NCBI GenBank assembly: GCA_002794775.1
Contig: NBAY01000045.1
Coordinates: forward strand, 186,001 to 250,000
Direction: 5' to 3'
DNA from: Porodaedalea pini
Taxonomy: Eukaryota; Basidiomycota; Agaricomycetes; Hymenochaetales; Hymenochaetaceae
Length of the DNA stretch: 64,000 nucleotides
Numbering within the stretch: the stretch's first letter is position 1; each line of letters opens with the position of its first letter. The notes beneath the pieces were generated by a model, which saw only the letters and a list, made by a program, of their open reading frames with translations, had not been told where the DNA came from and made no database searches. Below, piece after piece: positions 12,799 to 22,977 of the stretch. The position numbers and the translations under genes are program-made.

Positions 12799-13815
12799 CT
12801 AGTCCTCCACCTCATGTTCACCGAGACAATGGGTGAGCTCCTTGACGCAAGCCTCATAAGCCTCAAGATGTCGATGAACGGCAGCCTGGCGCTCGCAAGT
12901 CAACACACAAGACTTGGTGACATTCCTAGCCAATGCCCTGACCAGGACATCAACAGAAGCCGTATCTGAGTAGTCAGGGATGTTGCTGAACTGCCAGACT
13001 GCACCACCAATACCAATCGGGTCCGCCATGGAGAGCACAAGAGGAGCGAGCTGGGTACCACCATGCTGCCTGTGGAACCAATCAAAGATGCAGTGCACCT
13101 TGTTCCATGAACAGCAGGTGCACTGCCAACTCTTGGGGACACCATTGCATGACACGCCTGTGACGATGCAAGTGTTGCAGGTGAGGGTGAACTGGACAGT
13201 TCGCCCCAAGTGTACCCCACCTCCAAGCAAATCTGGATCTGGGCCATCAGAGATGACCTCTTTGGGCTTTGCATCTCTCACAGAAGACACACCTGCAGCA
13301 CATGGAACCTTGGACAGACCAGGATGAAAAGGGCCTTCATCACTGCTAGATTCAACCAAAACCGGCTTTCGCTTCATCCCAGGCTTTGTAGGAGGGATGT
13401 TGGCCATCACCACCTCAGGATGCACATGTGAACCACCAACCTACACAAGAAACAATCAACCATGAAGATCAGAGTCAGCACAGAAAAGAGTACTCACCTT
13501 TACCACCTTATGCTGTACCTTTGTGGATGAGGTGCTTCTACTGACTGCTGAAGGATCAGCTTTTACAGACCCAGCCAGCACAGCCAGGAAAGGAGAAATG
13601 GAAGGCCTATAACGGGGCACAGTGGGCCCACCAGTACCTCAATGAGAAGTAGGGCTTGTGATCAAGCCGGCCGCAGGGGAAGATGCCTTAGACATGACCT
13701 CACTGCTTTCCACACCCAATCAGGCACAAACAGGATGAGGATGAGGCTGAACCAAACACAATCTGCTATGAGGAGGAGGCGGGACCGACTGAGTAGGCAC
13801 AGTAGGAGCTGGCTT
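12799..13815 (-). pseudogene. G1 exons 3 and 4: cysteine-cluster protein, C-terminal half
   Basis: Two exons on the minus strand: 13815-13498 and 13440-12799, separated by a 57-nt intron with GTGAGT donor and GTAG acceptor; the TAG stop is at 12799-12801. The C-terminal exon holds a cysteine cluster with spacing C-x2-C-x6-C ... C-x-C-C-x6-C (TCNTCIVTGVSC, then QCTCCSWNKVHC), similar to a Zn2Cys6-like arrangement, so DNA or RNA binding is possible but unproven. Exon 3 has TGA stops at 13720-13722 and 13639-13641. The upstream half of the gene lies beyond the KDZ transposon. I recall similar cysteine-cluster proteins as multi-copy hypotheticals in agaricomycetes; no function is assigned. Confidence 0.72.
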
Positions 13816-13835
13816 CTACAACAAATCAGCAAACA

Positions 13836-13843
13836 CTACAGAA
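13836..13843. repeat. KDZ transposon target site duplication, left copy
   Basis: ctacagaa, identical to 37202-37209 and directly abutting the outer end of the left inverted repeat. Confidence 0.92.
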
Positions 13844-14350
13844 CACCTAAGGTGTACACACCCCAGAATCTAATTAGAGGGGTTATAGATCCCCTGTAGT
13901 CCCTCTAATTAGATATCCCTTGGGTTAGGCTCACTTACTGAGCTCAATACTGAGCTGAACTGTAGGACTTCGAGACTGAGGGGCTAGGCACTGGCAACCA
14001 AGGTACACTGGTCACCGGCGACACGTGTTGCCTGCTAAATGCGGTATAACCGGGACTCCCTCATCACGCGCATCGATCAGGCCTCAATATGTGTCAGCAA
14101 GCCTCGACATGCGTCGGCAAACACCTCGAGCTCATTGTCTTGCATGATGAGCTCAACTAGCTCACTCAATTCTTAGCCGTTTCACTTCATTCTTTTTATA
14201 TAAATCATTATATATTATGTAGATTATTATAATGTATATAAAATAATATTCCATTATCTATATGTAAGGAAAAACCAAGTCGGCATGTACCAACTCATGC
14301 CAACACTGCCCAGCCCGCTCTGTACCACACATATCTCTAACATGCTGCCC
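13844..14350 (+). repeat. KDZ transposon left terminal inverted repeat
   Basis: 507 bp, matching the reverse complement of 36695-37201 with only scattered substitutions and no net length change. The middle (14185-14275) is very AT-rich. The inner end is ctctaacatgctgccc. The TG...CA-like inner edge at first suggests an LTR, but homology runs past it and the 8-bp duplication lies at the other edge. Confidence 0.92.
13868..13914. repeat. Perfect 14-bp hairpin near TIR tip
   Basis: atctaattagaggg (13868-13881) is an exact inverted copy of 13901-13914, with a 19-nt loop that itself contains a GGGG/CCCC pair. The same structure is present in mirrored form in the right TIR at about 37131-37177. 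Its position, 24 bp from the transposon end, makes it a candidate transposase-binding or structural site. Confidence 0.8.
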
Positions 14351-14993
14351 ACAATCACCTGCAAGCCATATCCTGATGCTTTAAAGCATTCCCAACCTTG
14401 TTCGCTGCGTGCTCACGATCCGTGCTGCATCTGTCGTTACTTGGCCATGTTGGACGAGCTGGTGTGTGCAACAGAACAGTCCTCATGATTTGACTGGTTG
14501 TAGAAGGTCAACCGTGACCGTGTACTTGCATCTTGTGAGAGACCGCATGATCAGAATATATGTGAGTGATTTGAGACCATCATGGCGAACAAACAGTCAG
14601 TTCAGGCGAATGAGAATGTTTGTACTTGTTGTGAATCGTCACGTGCGCAGCGCTTGTCTTGACTCTCATCTCATTAAGGCTCTCGGCAACTCATGTTTGC
14701 TGTCACCTATTTACATTAAAACAAGCTGTTATATTATTGTCCAAGATGTTTTGATCAAGAAATAGAACCAAACAAAAATCATATCAAAGCGTTGAGATGA
14801 TACTGGGTAAAGATCAAGAAAGGCAGAGCACAGCACGTCTCAACAACTGTAGAGAATCCGTGTGACAAGAAACACAAGAAAAACGAGGGATCAAGAAAGG
14901 ACAAGGGAGTAGGAAGGGATTTCGAGTGAGCGGGGAGGGATTGTCTATCAAGAAATGTTCAAATTTTATTTAAAAAAACTCCAGATGCAACGA
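14351..14993. other. KDZ transposon interior without recognised gene
   Basis: Between the left TIR and the 3' end of the first cargo gene. Plus-strand ORFs up to 118 codons exist here but have no recognisable motif and no support from related copies. It may be 3' untranslated sequence of the minus-strand gene. Confidence 0.4.
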
Positions 14994-15748
14994 TCAGTCA
15001 CTGCTGTCCTTGTCGCTATCGTCCCTATCAGACTCCTTCTCACATGCTTCTTCATCTTCGTCTTCCTTGACTCGGAGAGTTGGTTTCTTATGATGTCGCT
15101 GGACAGACAGCTTGCCATATGGGCCACGAGCTACTCCCTTGTCGGAACGTGTGCGTTTCACCTTCTTTGCAGTCGGCTCGCTCGATGACTGGTTGTTGAG
15201 GGCCTCGATCTTGTGCAGCGAAAGATGCTCCCACCTGCATGAACCATTGTGCAGTCTTGCAAGGATGTCCATCAGGTCTGCCTCAGGCATACTGTCAAGA
15301 CTGAACGATAGGTTTGATGGCCAGCCGACAAGCTTCACCTTGTGCTTCCTGACTATCTGTTCATCATAGTTAGCCCAGCTCATGTTAAGAGTCTCGATAC
15401 CAGTAATTATTCCTGTACATACAATTCGTCAATGAATATATTTCTTAATCAACCAATACTTATGAAGATCGTCACGAACGAGCAAGCGTATGTCACCTTT
15501 CTTATTGATCCGTTGTGTAGAATTGTTGCTCTTTGAAGCCGTAGCAGCAAGTCCCTCGAGGCCTGACGTTGCAAACCCCTCGAATGAGTTGACAAGAGCG
15601 TTGATGGACATGTTGAGTCCAGTTTTGAAGAACCACTTGGAAACATTATCAACATGGATAACAGGCGCATGTGAGCCCAGCAGGGAGGTTCAAATGATAA
15701 TGCATATTGCAGAGGTGCCAGCTCGCTTTGAAAGTGCCATTAACTAGA
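14994..15748 (-). pseudogene. KDZ cargo gene 1, C-terminal exons
   Basis: Minus-strand exon from the TTCTAG acceptor at 15748-15743, then an intron (about 15527-15444, GTGACA...GTACAG), then an exon ending at 14994 with MSWANYDEQIVRKHKVKLVG and a very acidic, lysine-rich tail (KEDEDEEACEKESDRDD). The N-Y-D ... K-L-V-G-W-P block matches my memory of an uncharacterised, high-copy agaricomycete protein family; no enzymatic motif is seen. A TGA interrupts the first exon near 15693-15691. The upstream part continues at 22117 beyond E2, which landed exactly at this intron's 3' splice site. Confidence 0.68.
15744..15748. repeat. E2 target site duplication, left
   Basis: ctaga, identical to 22112-22116. 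Confidence 0.93.
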
Positions 15749-16234
15749 TGTTAGGTGGAAGTCTGGGTGGAACTCAGACTAGGCAACCTCAACGTGCGGC
15801 ACCTGGTGGTGATGCGGACATTGTCTGGGACGGGCTGTATCTCAAACGCGAAGTTCGGGCAGCGGGTTTACTCAGACTGGACGACGTGGAGGTAAGAGGA
15901 TTAATACAAATCTAACTAATACAAGGGGGGTGGGTCTCACCTGGACGATGTGGAGGTAAGAGGAAAAGCAGAACAGGGGGCTTCTGCGATTCCACCTTCC
16001 TCTATATAGCATCATCCGTGGGACTACATTATCTAAGTACTGTATAGTTTACGTAACTAGGAATGGAACGAATGAAGGTTGTGTCGTACTAAGTGAGTGT
16101 GGGAATGATCGTGTATGACATAAGAATGGGAAATGATTATGAACGAAGGTTAAATATAATGGAAAGGAGCGGTTAAAAGAAAGGAAATGGTAAAAGGGAA
16201 AGTAAGAGAAAAGGTAAAAGTTCGAGTCCTAACA
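15749..16234 (-). repeat. E2 3' LTR
   Basis: 486 bp, TGTTAG...CTAACA ends; TATATAG box on the minus strand near 16010. Confidence 0.94.
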
Positions 16235-16239
16235 TTACC

Positions 16240-19200
16240 CCCCCTTCAAGGTTGGGCATCCCGACCAACCAAGATCGAGGTCATCTGGTTTGGTGTAGAC
16301 AAGGTGTGGGCGAAGTCGTTGGCTAGGAATGTTGAGTTTTCGAGGGGCACCGGGGTGTTTTTGATAGAATTCAGTGATCACCTCCTTTGCATTCTCGCCA
16401 AAGTCCATTTCAGGCTGCCAAGTCGGTTCGTTGTAGCCAACCCACTTGACGAGGTACTGTAGCTTCCCTCAGTGTAGGCGCGAGTCTAGAACTTCCTCGA
16501 TTTTGTACTCCTCCTCATTGTCGACAATGTCTGGCGGCGGCGGTGCTGGTTGCTTCTGACTCTCGAAGGATGGTTTGATGGCAGGCTTTAGCAGGGCCTC
16601 CTTGAAGACCGGGTGGACCTTTTTCCATCGCTTGGAGAGTCTGAGTTTGTACGCGCTAGCTCCCACCTTGTCGACGATCTCGAAGGGACCATACCATTTG
16701 TCAGCGAGTTTCTTCATTGGCAAATCTGTGCTGATGTTTCGCCCGTCGAGGAAAACCTTGTCCCCAGCCTTGTACTCCACCGAAGTCCCTGCTGTCCAGT
16801 TGTGGTAGCGCTTCATGTCGTCCGCCGCCTTGACCAAGTTGTCCTTCGCAACACGATGAGTCTCCTTGATGTGCTTCACAAATTCTTCCGCCAACATGTT
16901 CGCAGAGGAAGTTCACGTAGTATCAAAGCTCATTGGGTGTCATCCTGTATTTGCGAAGAAGGGGGACATTTTTGTCACTGAGTGTTCACGGTTGTTGTAT
17001 GCAAATTCTGCGAGAGGTAGCCAGTCCTTCCAGTCCGATTGCCGATGGTTAACGAAGAGTCTGAGGTACTGTTCAAGCTCTTGGTTAACACGCTCCGTTT
17101 GACCATCCATCCGTCTGTGCGTGATACGCCGTTGACGGGTTGCCTTCGATGTGCAGGAGTTTGTACAGCTCCTTCATCATCGAATTGTCGAATTGCATGC
17201 CTCGGTCATGGATGATCTTCTTCGGTAATCTGTGGAGGTGGAAGACGTGGTCACGGTACAGCTGAGCCATGCCTTCTGCCGACAACTTCATCATCATCGG
17301 GATCACATGCATTTGTTTTGAGAACCTATCCACGAAGACGCAGATCGCGTTGTGCCCCTTGGAGTCTGGGAGCTCTCCGATGAGATCCACAGTGACAATT
17401 TGCCAGGGGCCTTCCGGGACTGCATTTGGGTGGAGTGGTCTTGACTTCGACGCCCTCAGAGCCTTTGTTCACTGACAGCAATCACATCCTCGGACATATG
17501 CTCGGACGTTGGAGAACATCGACGTCCACCAGAAGTCTCGACGGATGAGTTCCACCATCTTTGACGCTCCTGGGTGTCCAGCCAGCACGGAGTCGTGATA
17601 TTCCCGCAATACGGCCTCCTTCATTGATGATGGTATGTATACCTTGCCTCTCATGTGCCACAACCCATCGACCTCTGTCATTCCTGTTGGTCTCTCCAAC
17701 TCGTGTTGTGCCCTCTGCGCTCCACCCACTCTGTACAACACCTCATCACGCGACGTCCTCACCACTCCATGATTCAGCCACTTATCCTTGATGAATATGA
17801 CGCCGTTGTTGTCATCCTTGCCCTCGTCATAGCCCGCCTTGCACGACAGTAAGTCCGCCTTGCCCATCATCTTCCCTGACTTGTGTTCGAGGTGGAAGTC
17901 GAATTCTTCGAGTTCTGTCCACCAGCGAGCTTGTTGACAGCTCAGCTTTTGTGCCGACCTGAAGTAGGTGAGGTTGGCATGATTGGACCAGATCTCGATA
18001 GGGTGATGGGTGCCAAGGAGGTATTGCCTCCACTCCTTGAGTGCTGAAACGATTGCGAGCATCTCCTTGTCGTAGATCTCGTAGTTTCATTCCACTGGCA
18101 GGAGTGCCTCCGACCGGTAGGCAACCACCCTCCACTTGCCTTCCTGCTTCTGCAACAACATGCCTCCCAGTGCAAAGTTTGATGAGTCCGCCTCAACGCG
18201 GAAAGGGCCCTCGTCATTGGCAATGGCCAGGACTGGAGGTGAGCAGAGACGTTGTCTCAGCTCGTCGAACGCTTCCTGCTGTTTGGTCTCCCATACCCAG
18301 TCCTTTTTGCCCATCAGCGACATCAGCAGATGGACTACCTTGCTGTAGTCCTTGATGAACTGTCGCAACCAGTTGCCCATGCTGAGGAATTGCTGCAACT
18401 GTTTGAGGTTTCATGGGACTGGCCAGTTTGCGATAGCCTCTGTCTTTGCCGGATCGGCCCTGATCTCTCCATTACTGACGATGTGACCAAGGTACTTCAC
18501 GGTCTCAGCGTCAAACTTGCATTTTTCCGGTTTCAGGTACAATCTGTTTTCACGCAAGATCTGAAGAACACACCTCGACATCTCAATATGTTCCTCAAGA
18601 GTTTGTGAGAGGATGAGGATGTCGCCAAGGTAGACGATGATCAGGTTGTCGTAGATCAGTCCCTTGAAGATGTGGTTGACAAATGCTTGGAATGTCGCCG
18701 GTGCATTGCAAAGACCAAAGAACATGACGGTCGGTTTGAAGAGGCCCATATTCGTGCAAAAGGCTGCCTTCCACTCGTCACCTTCACGGATCCGGACGTT
18801 ATAGTATCCCCATCGGAGGTCAAGCTTGGTGATGAACTTCACCTTCTTTACCTTGTCGACAAGTTCGTCAATGAGGGGGAGAGGGTACTTGTTTTTTATT
18901 GTTCCCTCATTAAGCTTCCGGTAATTCTGTATTGGGTGCAGGGACTTGTCAGCCTTCTTGATGAAGAAGAAAGGTGACGCCATCGGTGAGATCGACTTTT
19001 GTATACAGCCTGATTTTAGGTTCTCTTCAAGGAAATCCTTTAGCGACTGTTGTTCCGTCGGCGTCAACAGGTAGATCTTGCAGTTGCTAGGCTTGAAGTC
19101 AGGCTTCAGGTCAATGACGTGGTCCCAGGGGCAGTGTTCCGGTAGCTTCTTGAATCCTTTCTCCAAGAAGACATTGGCGTAGTCGTTGAGATATGCGGGC

Positions 19201-19704
19201 CAGGATGCCTTGTCCATTCGCACTTCTCTCACCCTCCTCATCTCTTCCACTGCTTCCTTCTCGATTGTGCACTCTTCCGGGCAATGGGTGAATTCAATGA
19301 AACCCGCCCTCCAGTCAACCTCCAGGTTATGACATCGAAGCCAGTCATAGCCAAGGAAGATGTTCGATGACACCAGGGATGTTACTGCAAGGACAATCCT
19401 TTCCTTGTGGTGTCCAATTATCAGCTCAATGTCAACGTATCTCTCAATCAAACCGGCCTCGTTGTGCATGCCATCCGCGTTGAGCACTGTGAGGGGTCTG
19501 ATGTAGTGCTTTGGTCTCCAACCCATACCGTTCGACGAACCTCACATCGATACACAATCCCGTACACCCCAAATCCACAAGGGCATGCGCATCCACCTCT
19601 TTCGCTTCACTCTCCATGTTGTATCTGACATTCAGGAGGAGGTCCAGCTGGCGTCTGCCAGTTCCCCTCATAAACAGCTGCTCGTACTCATTCTCTTTGT
19701 TCAC
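16240..19704 (-). pseudogene. E2 pol with multiple TGA stops
   Basis: Protease 19704-19444 (D-L-G where E4 has D-S-G); RT 19526-18411 with IVYLGDILIL, so the catalytic YLDD has become YLGD; RNase H 18398-18087; RNase H tail and integrase zinc finger 18062-17469; integrase core 17390-17085; integrase C-terminal part and start of the chromodomain 16897-16469, with the remainder to 16240. Stops near 18410 and 18074 and at 16913-16915 are TGA where E4 keeps an arginine codon; the one near 17469 is TGA where E4 has a tryptophan codon. Both the protease serine and an RT catalytic Asp are lost, so the polyprotein is dead twice over. Confidence 0.9.
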
Positions 19705-19835
19705 TCTGGTGGGGACTTCGTAATTGGAAAAACCATTGACGTCATTTGCATCTACATACTGTACAGACGGTTGGTTATATTTTAATGAGTCCAGATACGA
19801 GGTCCCTTGTTCTTCTTGGTCAGTCGCCCCAATGG

Positions 19836-20936
19836 CTACGCCTGACCACTTGCAAAATCCTGCAAGTCGACGACCTCTTCGTCATCGCCTTCTTCCTCCA
19901 CGTAGTTCTCCACAGTCGACCTCCGAGTGTCTACGACTTCCTCAAAGGCCGATTCCTTCATCACACCCAGCTCATTGGCAAGAAGACAACGCTTGCCTGG
20001 CGCCATCATCTGCAGCATGCGCTGCACAATCATCTTCCCTTGTGGGCACGTGTCCTTGAAGTGGCCGAGTTTGCCACAGATCCAGCACACCCTCCTCCAT
20101 TGGGCCTCGTTCATCAAGACGTCCATCGGCTGGCCGGCACCTCCGAAAGTAACACCAGTCGTGTCACGTTTGTCAACGTGGGGGGCCGGGATCTGTCGAC
20201 AAGCCGGGGGTGCCTGTTGTTGCTGGCGTGGCGGGAGTGGGAACGCACGACCTCGTTGTATCGCGCGGATCTGTTGTTCACCACAATCGATCTCGATAGC
20301 CTTCTTTTTCCAGTCGTCATACATGGTTGGGACTGGCGTCGACCTCAATACTCCTCAGACCACCTCAATGTTCATCGCGTGCTTCAGGTGGTCACAGATG
20401 ATGCTGTCATCCGTCAGTCCCGCTCTCATGATGACAACATCGAGCTTCTGGAAAAACTCATCAGTGGTGAGGTCTTTCTGAACTTTGGTTTGGAATTCCA
20501 CTAGCACTTTTTCCTTCCGGTTTGGGTCATCGAACGAGGCGTCTAGGCGCTCTTGGAACCTTGTCCAGCTGTCGGTGAAGGTCACAATGCCAGCCGTCGT
20601 TGATTCCTCCACGTAGTTCTGTGCCCACGTCGCCGCATTGCCACCCTTTAGGTAGGAGAGAGCGATGTAGATCTTGCTCTCGGACATTGGGTACCGGCTT
20701 GGGTTTGCTGAGACAAAGAGGAGGACCTCATGTTTGAAGTCCAGGTAATCATCGCCACCAGTGAATTCACGTGGCCAGGCGATGTTGATGTTGGGGGTCG
20801 AGGGGTTAGCTGCTGCAACCAGTGCCGGGGCGTTGTTCGCCTGATGGGCAAAGGTGCCTGCGACAATTGCTGCGATCTGCTCCATCTGTTGTTGGGTGAA
20901 GCCTCCTGTCAACATTCCTGGTTCGGGCGTCGGCAT
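19836..20936 (-). pseudogene. E2 gag, two open segments split by one TGA
   Basis: Segment 20936-20355 holds the capsid region (GGFTQQQMEQIAAIVAGTF, then YLDFKHEVLLFVSANPSRYP). Segment 20348-19836 holds the C part and the CCHC knuckle CWICGKLGHFKDTC. The intervening TGA stands where the aligned codon of E4 encodes Arg (MNIEVVRGVL). The leader region up to about 21400 resembles the E4 gag N-terminus but is not in one frame. Confidence 0.85.
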
Positions 20937-21625
20937 CGAGGGTTCAGGGGGGGTTGGGGGTGACAGGTCCCTATCGGTCTCACAGTAAGGCCCTGGAGTC
21001 GGTGGTAGGTTGACAGTAGACGTCGATGGTGCAGGTGACGATGGAGTGGCTGGGGGCCACCTAGCTCTCCTTCCTCATTCGTCTGATGAATACCAGCTGT
21101 GCCAGACCTCACTCCACCAGATGTCATGTGTAACGCTGCTATTGTTGGTCGCAACGTAACTTGGTCGGTCTGGATCCCAATGCGCCGATGCAGGAAGGGC
21201 CCGTCGCTGTTCGTCGGTGAGATCTATCTTGATGATGGTGGAGGAACAGGGATGGGTTGCATGTTTGATCCGGGGTTACGCCAACGTTGGACGGGTTCGT
21301 CGGCAAAATTGATGATGAGACGGAAGGACGCGGCAGTGATAACAATCGACAATGATGTTGATGACTGTACACATAACGTCACCCACGTCCAGGTTAAGTG
21401 GCTCCTCCACCAAAGGGAGATGCGGAGAGCCAGGGTCGGGAAAAGTCGGTTGCAAGGTTTACATAATACACGAATGTCCGAAAACATCCGGGCAGGGTTG
21501 AGGGTTGTCGTTTAGGGGGTTTACATGTCAAGTCCATCGAGGGGAGCGCTCCTCTAGACCGAGTGAAGGCAAGTCGACAGCAACGACGTACGCTAGGGAT
21601 GAGCCCGGGTGGGGTTCTGCTTTTA

Positions 21626-22111
21626 TGTTAGGCAGAAGTCTGGGTGGAACTCAGACTAGGCAACCTCAATGTGCAGCACCTGGTGGTGACGCGGATGTTG
21701 TCTGGGATGGGCTGTATCTCAAACGCGAAGTTCGGGCAGTGGGTTTACTCAGACTGGACGACGTGGAGGTAAGAGGATTAATACAAATCTAACTAATACA
21801 AGGGGGGTGGGTCTCACCTGGACGATGTGGAGGTAAGAGGAAAAGCAGAACAGGGGGCTTCTGCGATTCCACCTTCCTCTATATAGCGTCATCCGTGGGA
21901 CTACATTATCTAAGTACTGTATAGTTTACGTAACTAGGAATGGAACGAATGAAGGTTGTGTCATACTAAGTGAGTGTGGGAATGATCGTGTATGACATAA
22001 GAATGGGAAATGATTATGAACGAAGGTTAAATATAATGGAAAGGAGCGGTTAAAAGAAAGGAAATGGTAAAAGGGAAAGTAAGAGAAAAGGTAAAAGTTC
22101 GAGTCCTAACA
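21626..22111 (-). repeat. E2 5' LTR
   Basis: 486 bp, same ends as the 3' copy. The 11-nt priming motif gttctgctttt (plus-strand view) abuts it at about 21614-21624, and its partner lies inside the LTR near 21840-21850. Confidence 0.94.
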
Positions 22112-22116
22112 CTAGA

Positions 22117-22848
22117 ACAGTATTAGAGTAAACTACAATGTAATCAATGAACTAGAAACTTACCTCTGAAATAATATGATCGCTTGTGTGGCGAACACTC
22201 TGACCAATAGACCTCTGGGAGTGTCGTGAGAGAGCCGCCTTTTTCGAACGGAAGTCCTGAAGGAGATTCAGAATGCTCTGCTTGGTTTCTTTGTCAATGA
22301 GCGTCCATGAGGTGTATCCCTTGCTCTGCAGTAGGTTCTGGATGTCTTGGAGTTTCATCCTCGTACCTTCGGCAAGGCCGGGAGGGAGGTCTTGACAAAT
22401 AACACATTGGTTAATTTATAACTATACTGCATGATATCGACATACCTTTGTCTTGCAGCTAAATGGCCTTGAAATGGTTGAACACATTGTAGGAATTCAC
22501 TTTGCGTGTGGCTTTGAACGCAGTTGTAGCCAAAGCCTTTTGCTTGAGTATCTCGGGACATTCATTGTGTATGCTTGAGATCTGGGCCAGATTTTCCTTG
22601 TGTCACTCGAGCTCTGAATGGACATCAGTCCAAACAGCAATTTTCTTCGCAACCTGGGCGGCATTTGCCTCTGCACACTGTTTGGAAGTGAGGTTCTTCT
22701 TCTTGGAGCGCTTGGGGCTGGAGGTAGGTTTGCTCATTTCAAGCGCAACCCTTGCGGTGACCTCACTGGGATCCAGTGGCACAGACGGAGGGTCGGCAAG
22801 TGTCGCAGACATTGGTGGGGATGGAGGGCGATGGTTGGGGGCAAACAT
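22117..22848 (-). pseudogene. KDZ cargo gene 1, N-terminal exons
   Basis: Start at 22848 (MFAPNHRPPSPPMSATL), with a basic serine/proline-rich N-terminus (KPTSSPKRSKKKNLTSKQ). After a TGA near 22604 the frame continues through RKVNSYNVFNHFKA, then a short intron, then MKLQDIQNLLQSKGYTSW down to a GTAAGT donor near 22165. The next exon lies beyond E2 at 15742. TGA and TAG stops are present. The RK-x-SYN-x-F block followed by a VKLVGWP block in the downstream part is the order I remember for an uncharacterised agaricomycete family. Function unknown. Confidence 0.62.
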
Positions 22849-22977
22849 TCTTCACTTTGGTGAGCTTTGACTTTGAACATTTGTTTTGTATTCTATTTGT
22901 ATTCATACTACCTGTCATCTGTCAGAGCCATTTATAGCATTCTGTGGAGGGAAATGCAAGATACTCATCTCATTTTA

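Larger units (their letters stand above)
15749..22111 (-). mobile_element. Complete but defective Ty3/gypsy chromovirus E2
   Basis: 6363 bp with two 486-bp LTRs and a perfect 5-bp target duplication (ctaga). Minus-strand order is 5' LTR 21626-22111, priming site, gag, protease, RT, RNase H, integrase, chromodomain, purine tract (minus strand of 16235-16252), 3' LTR. The LTR pair differs at about 11 sites by eye (2.3%), all transitions. Its LTR is the same subfamily as E6. Several TGA stops in gag and pol make it non-autonomous. Confidence 0.95.

Noticed and set aside
13844..14350. Solo LTRs in opposite orientation (TGTTAG...CA edges) for the 507-bp inverted pair
   Set aside because: Homology extends past the TG edge to gggcagca, no 5-bp duplication flanks either copy, and the 8-bp ctacagaa pair sits at the outer tips of the two repeats together.
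19746..20504. 252-codon plus-strand ORF (and similar ones at 31495-32294)
   Set aside because: Antisense to the gag of E2 and E4; they recur only because gag is conserved.
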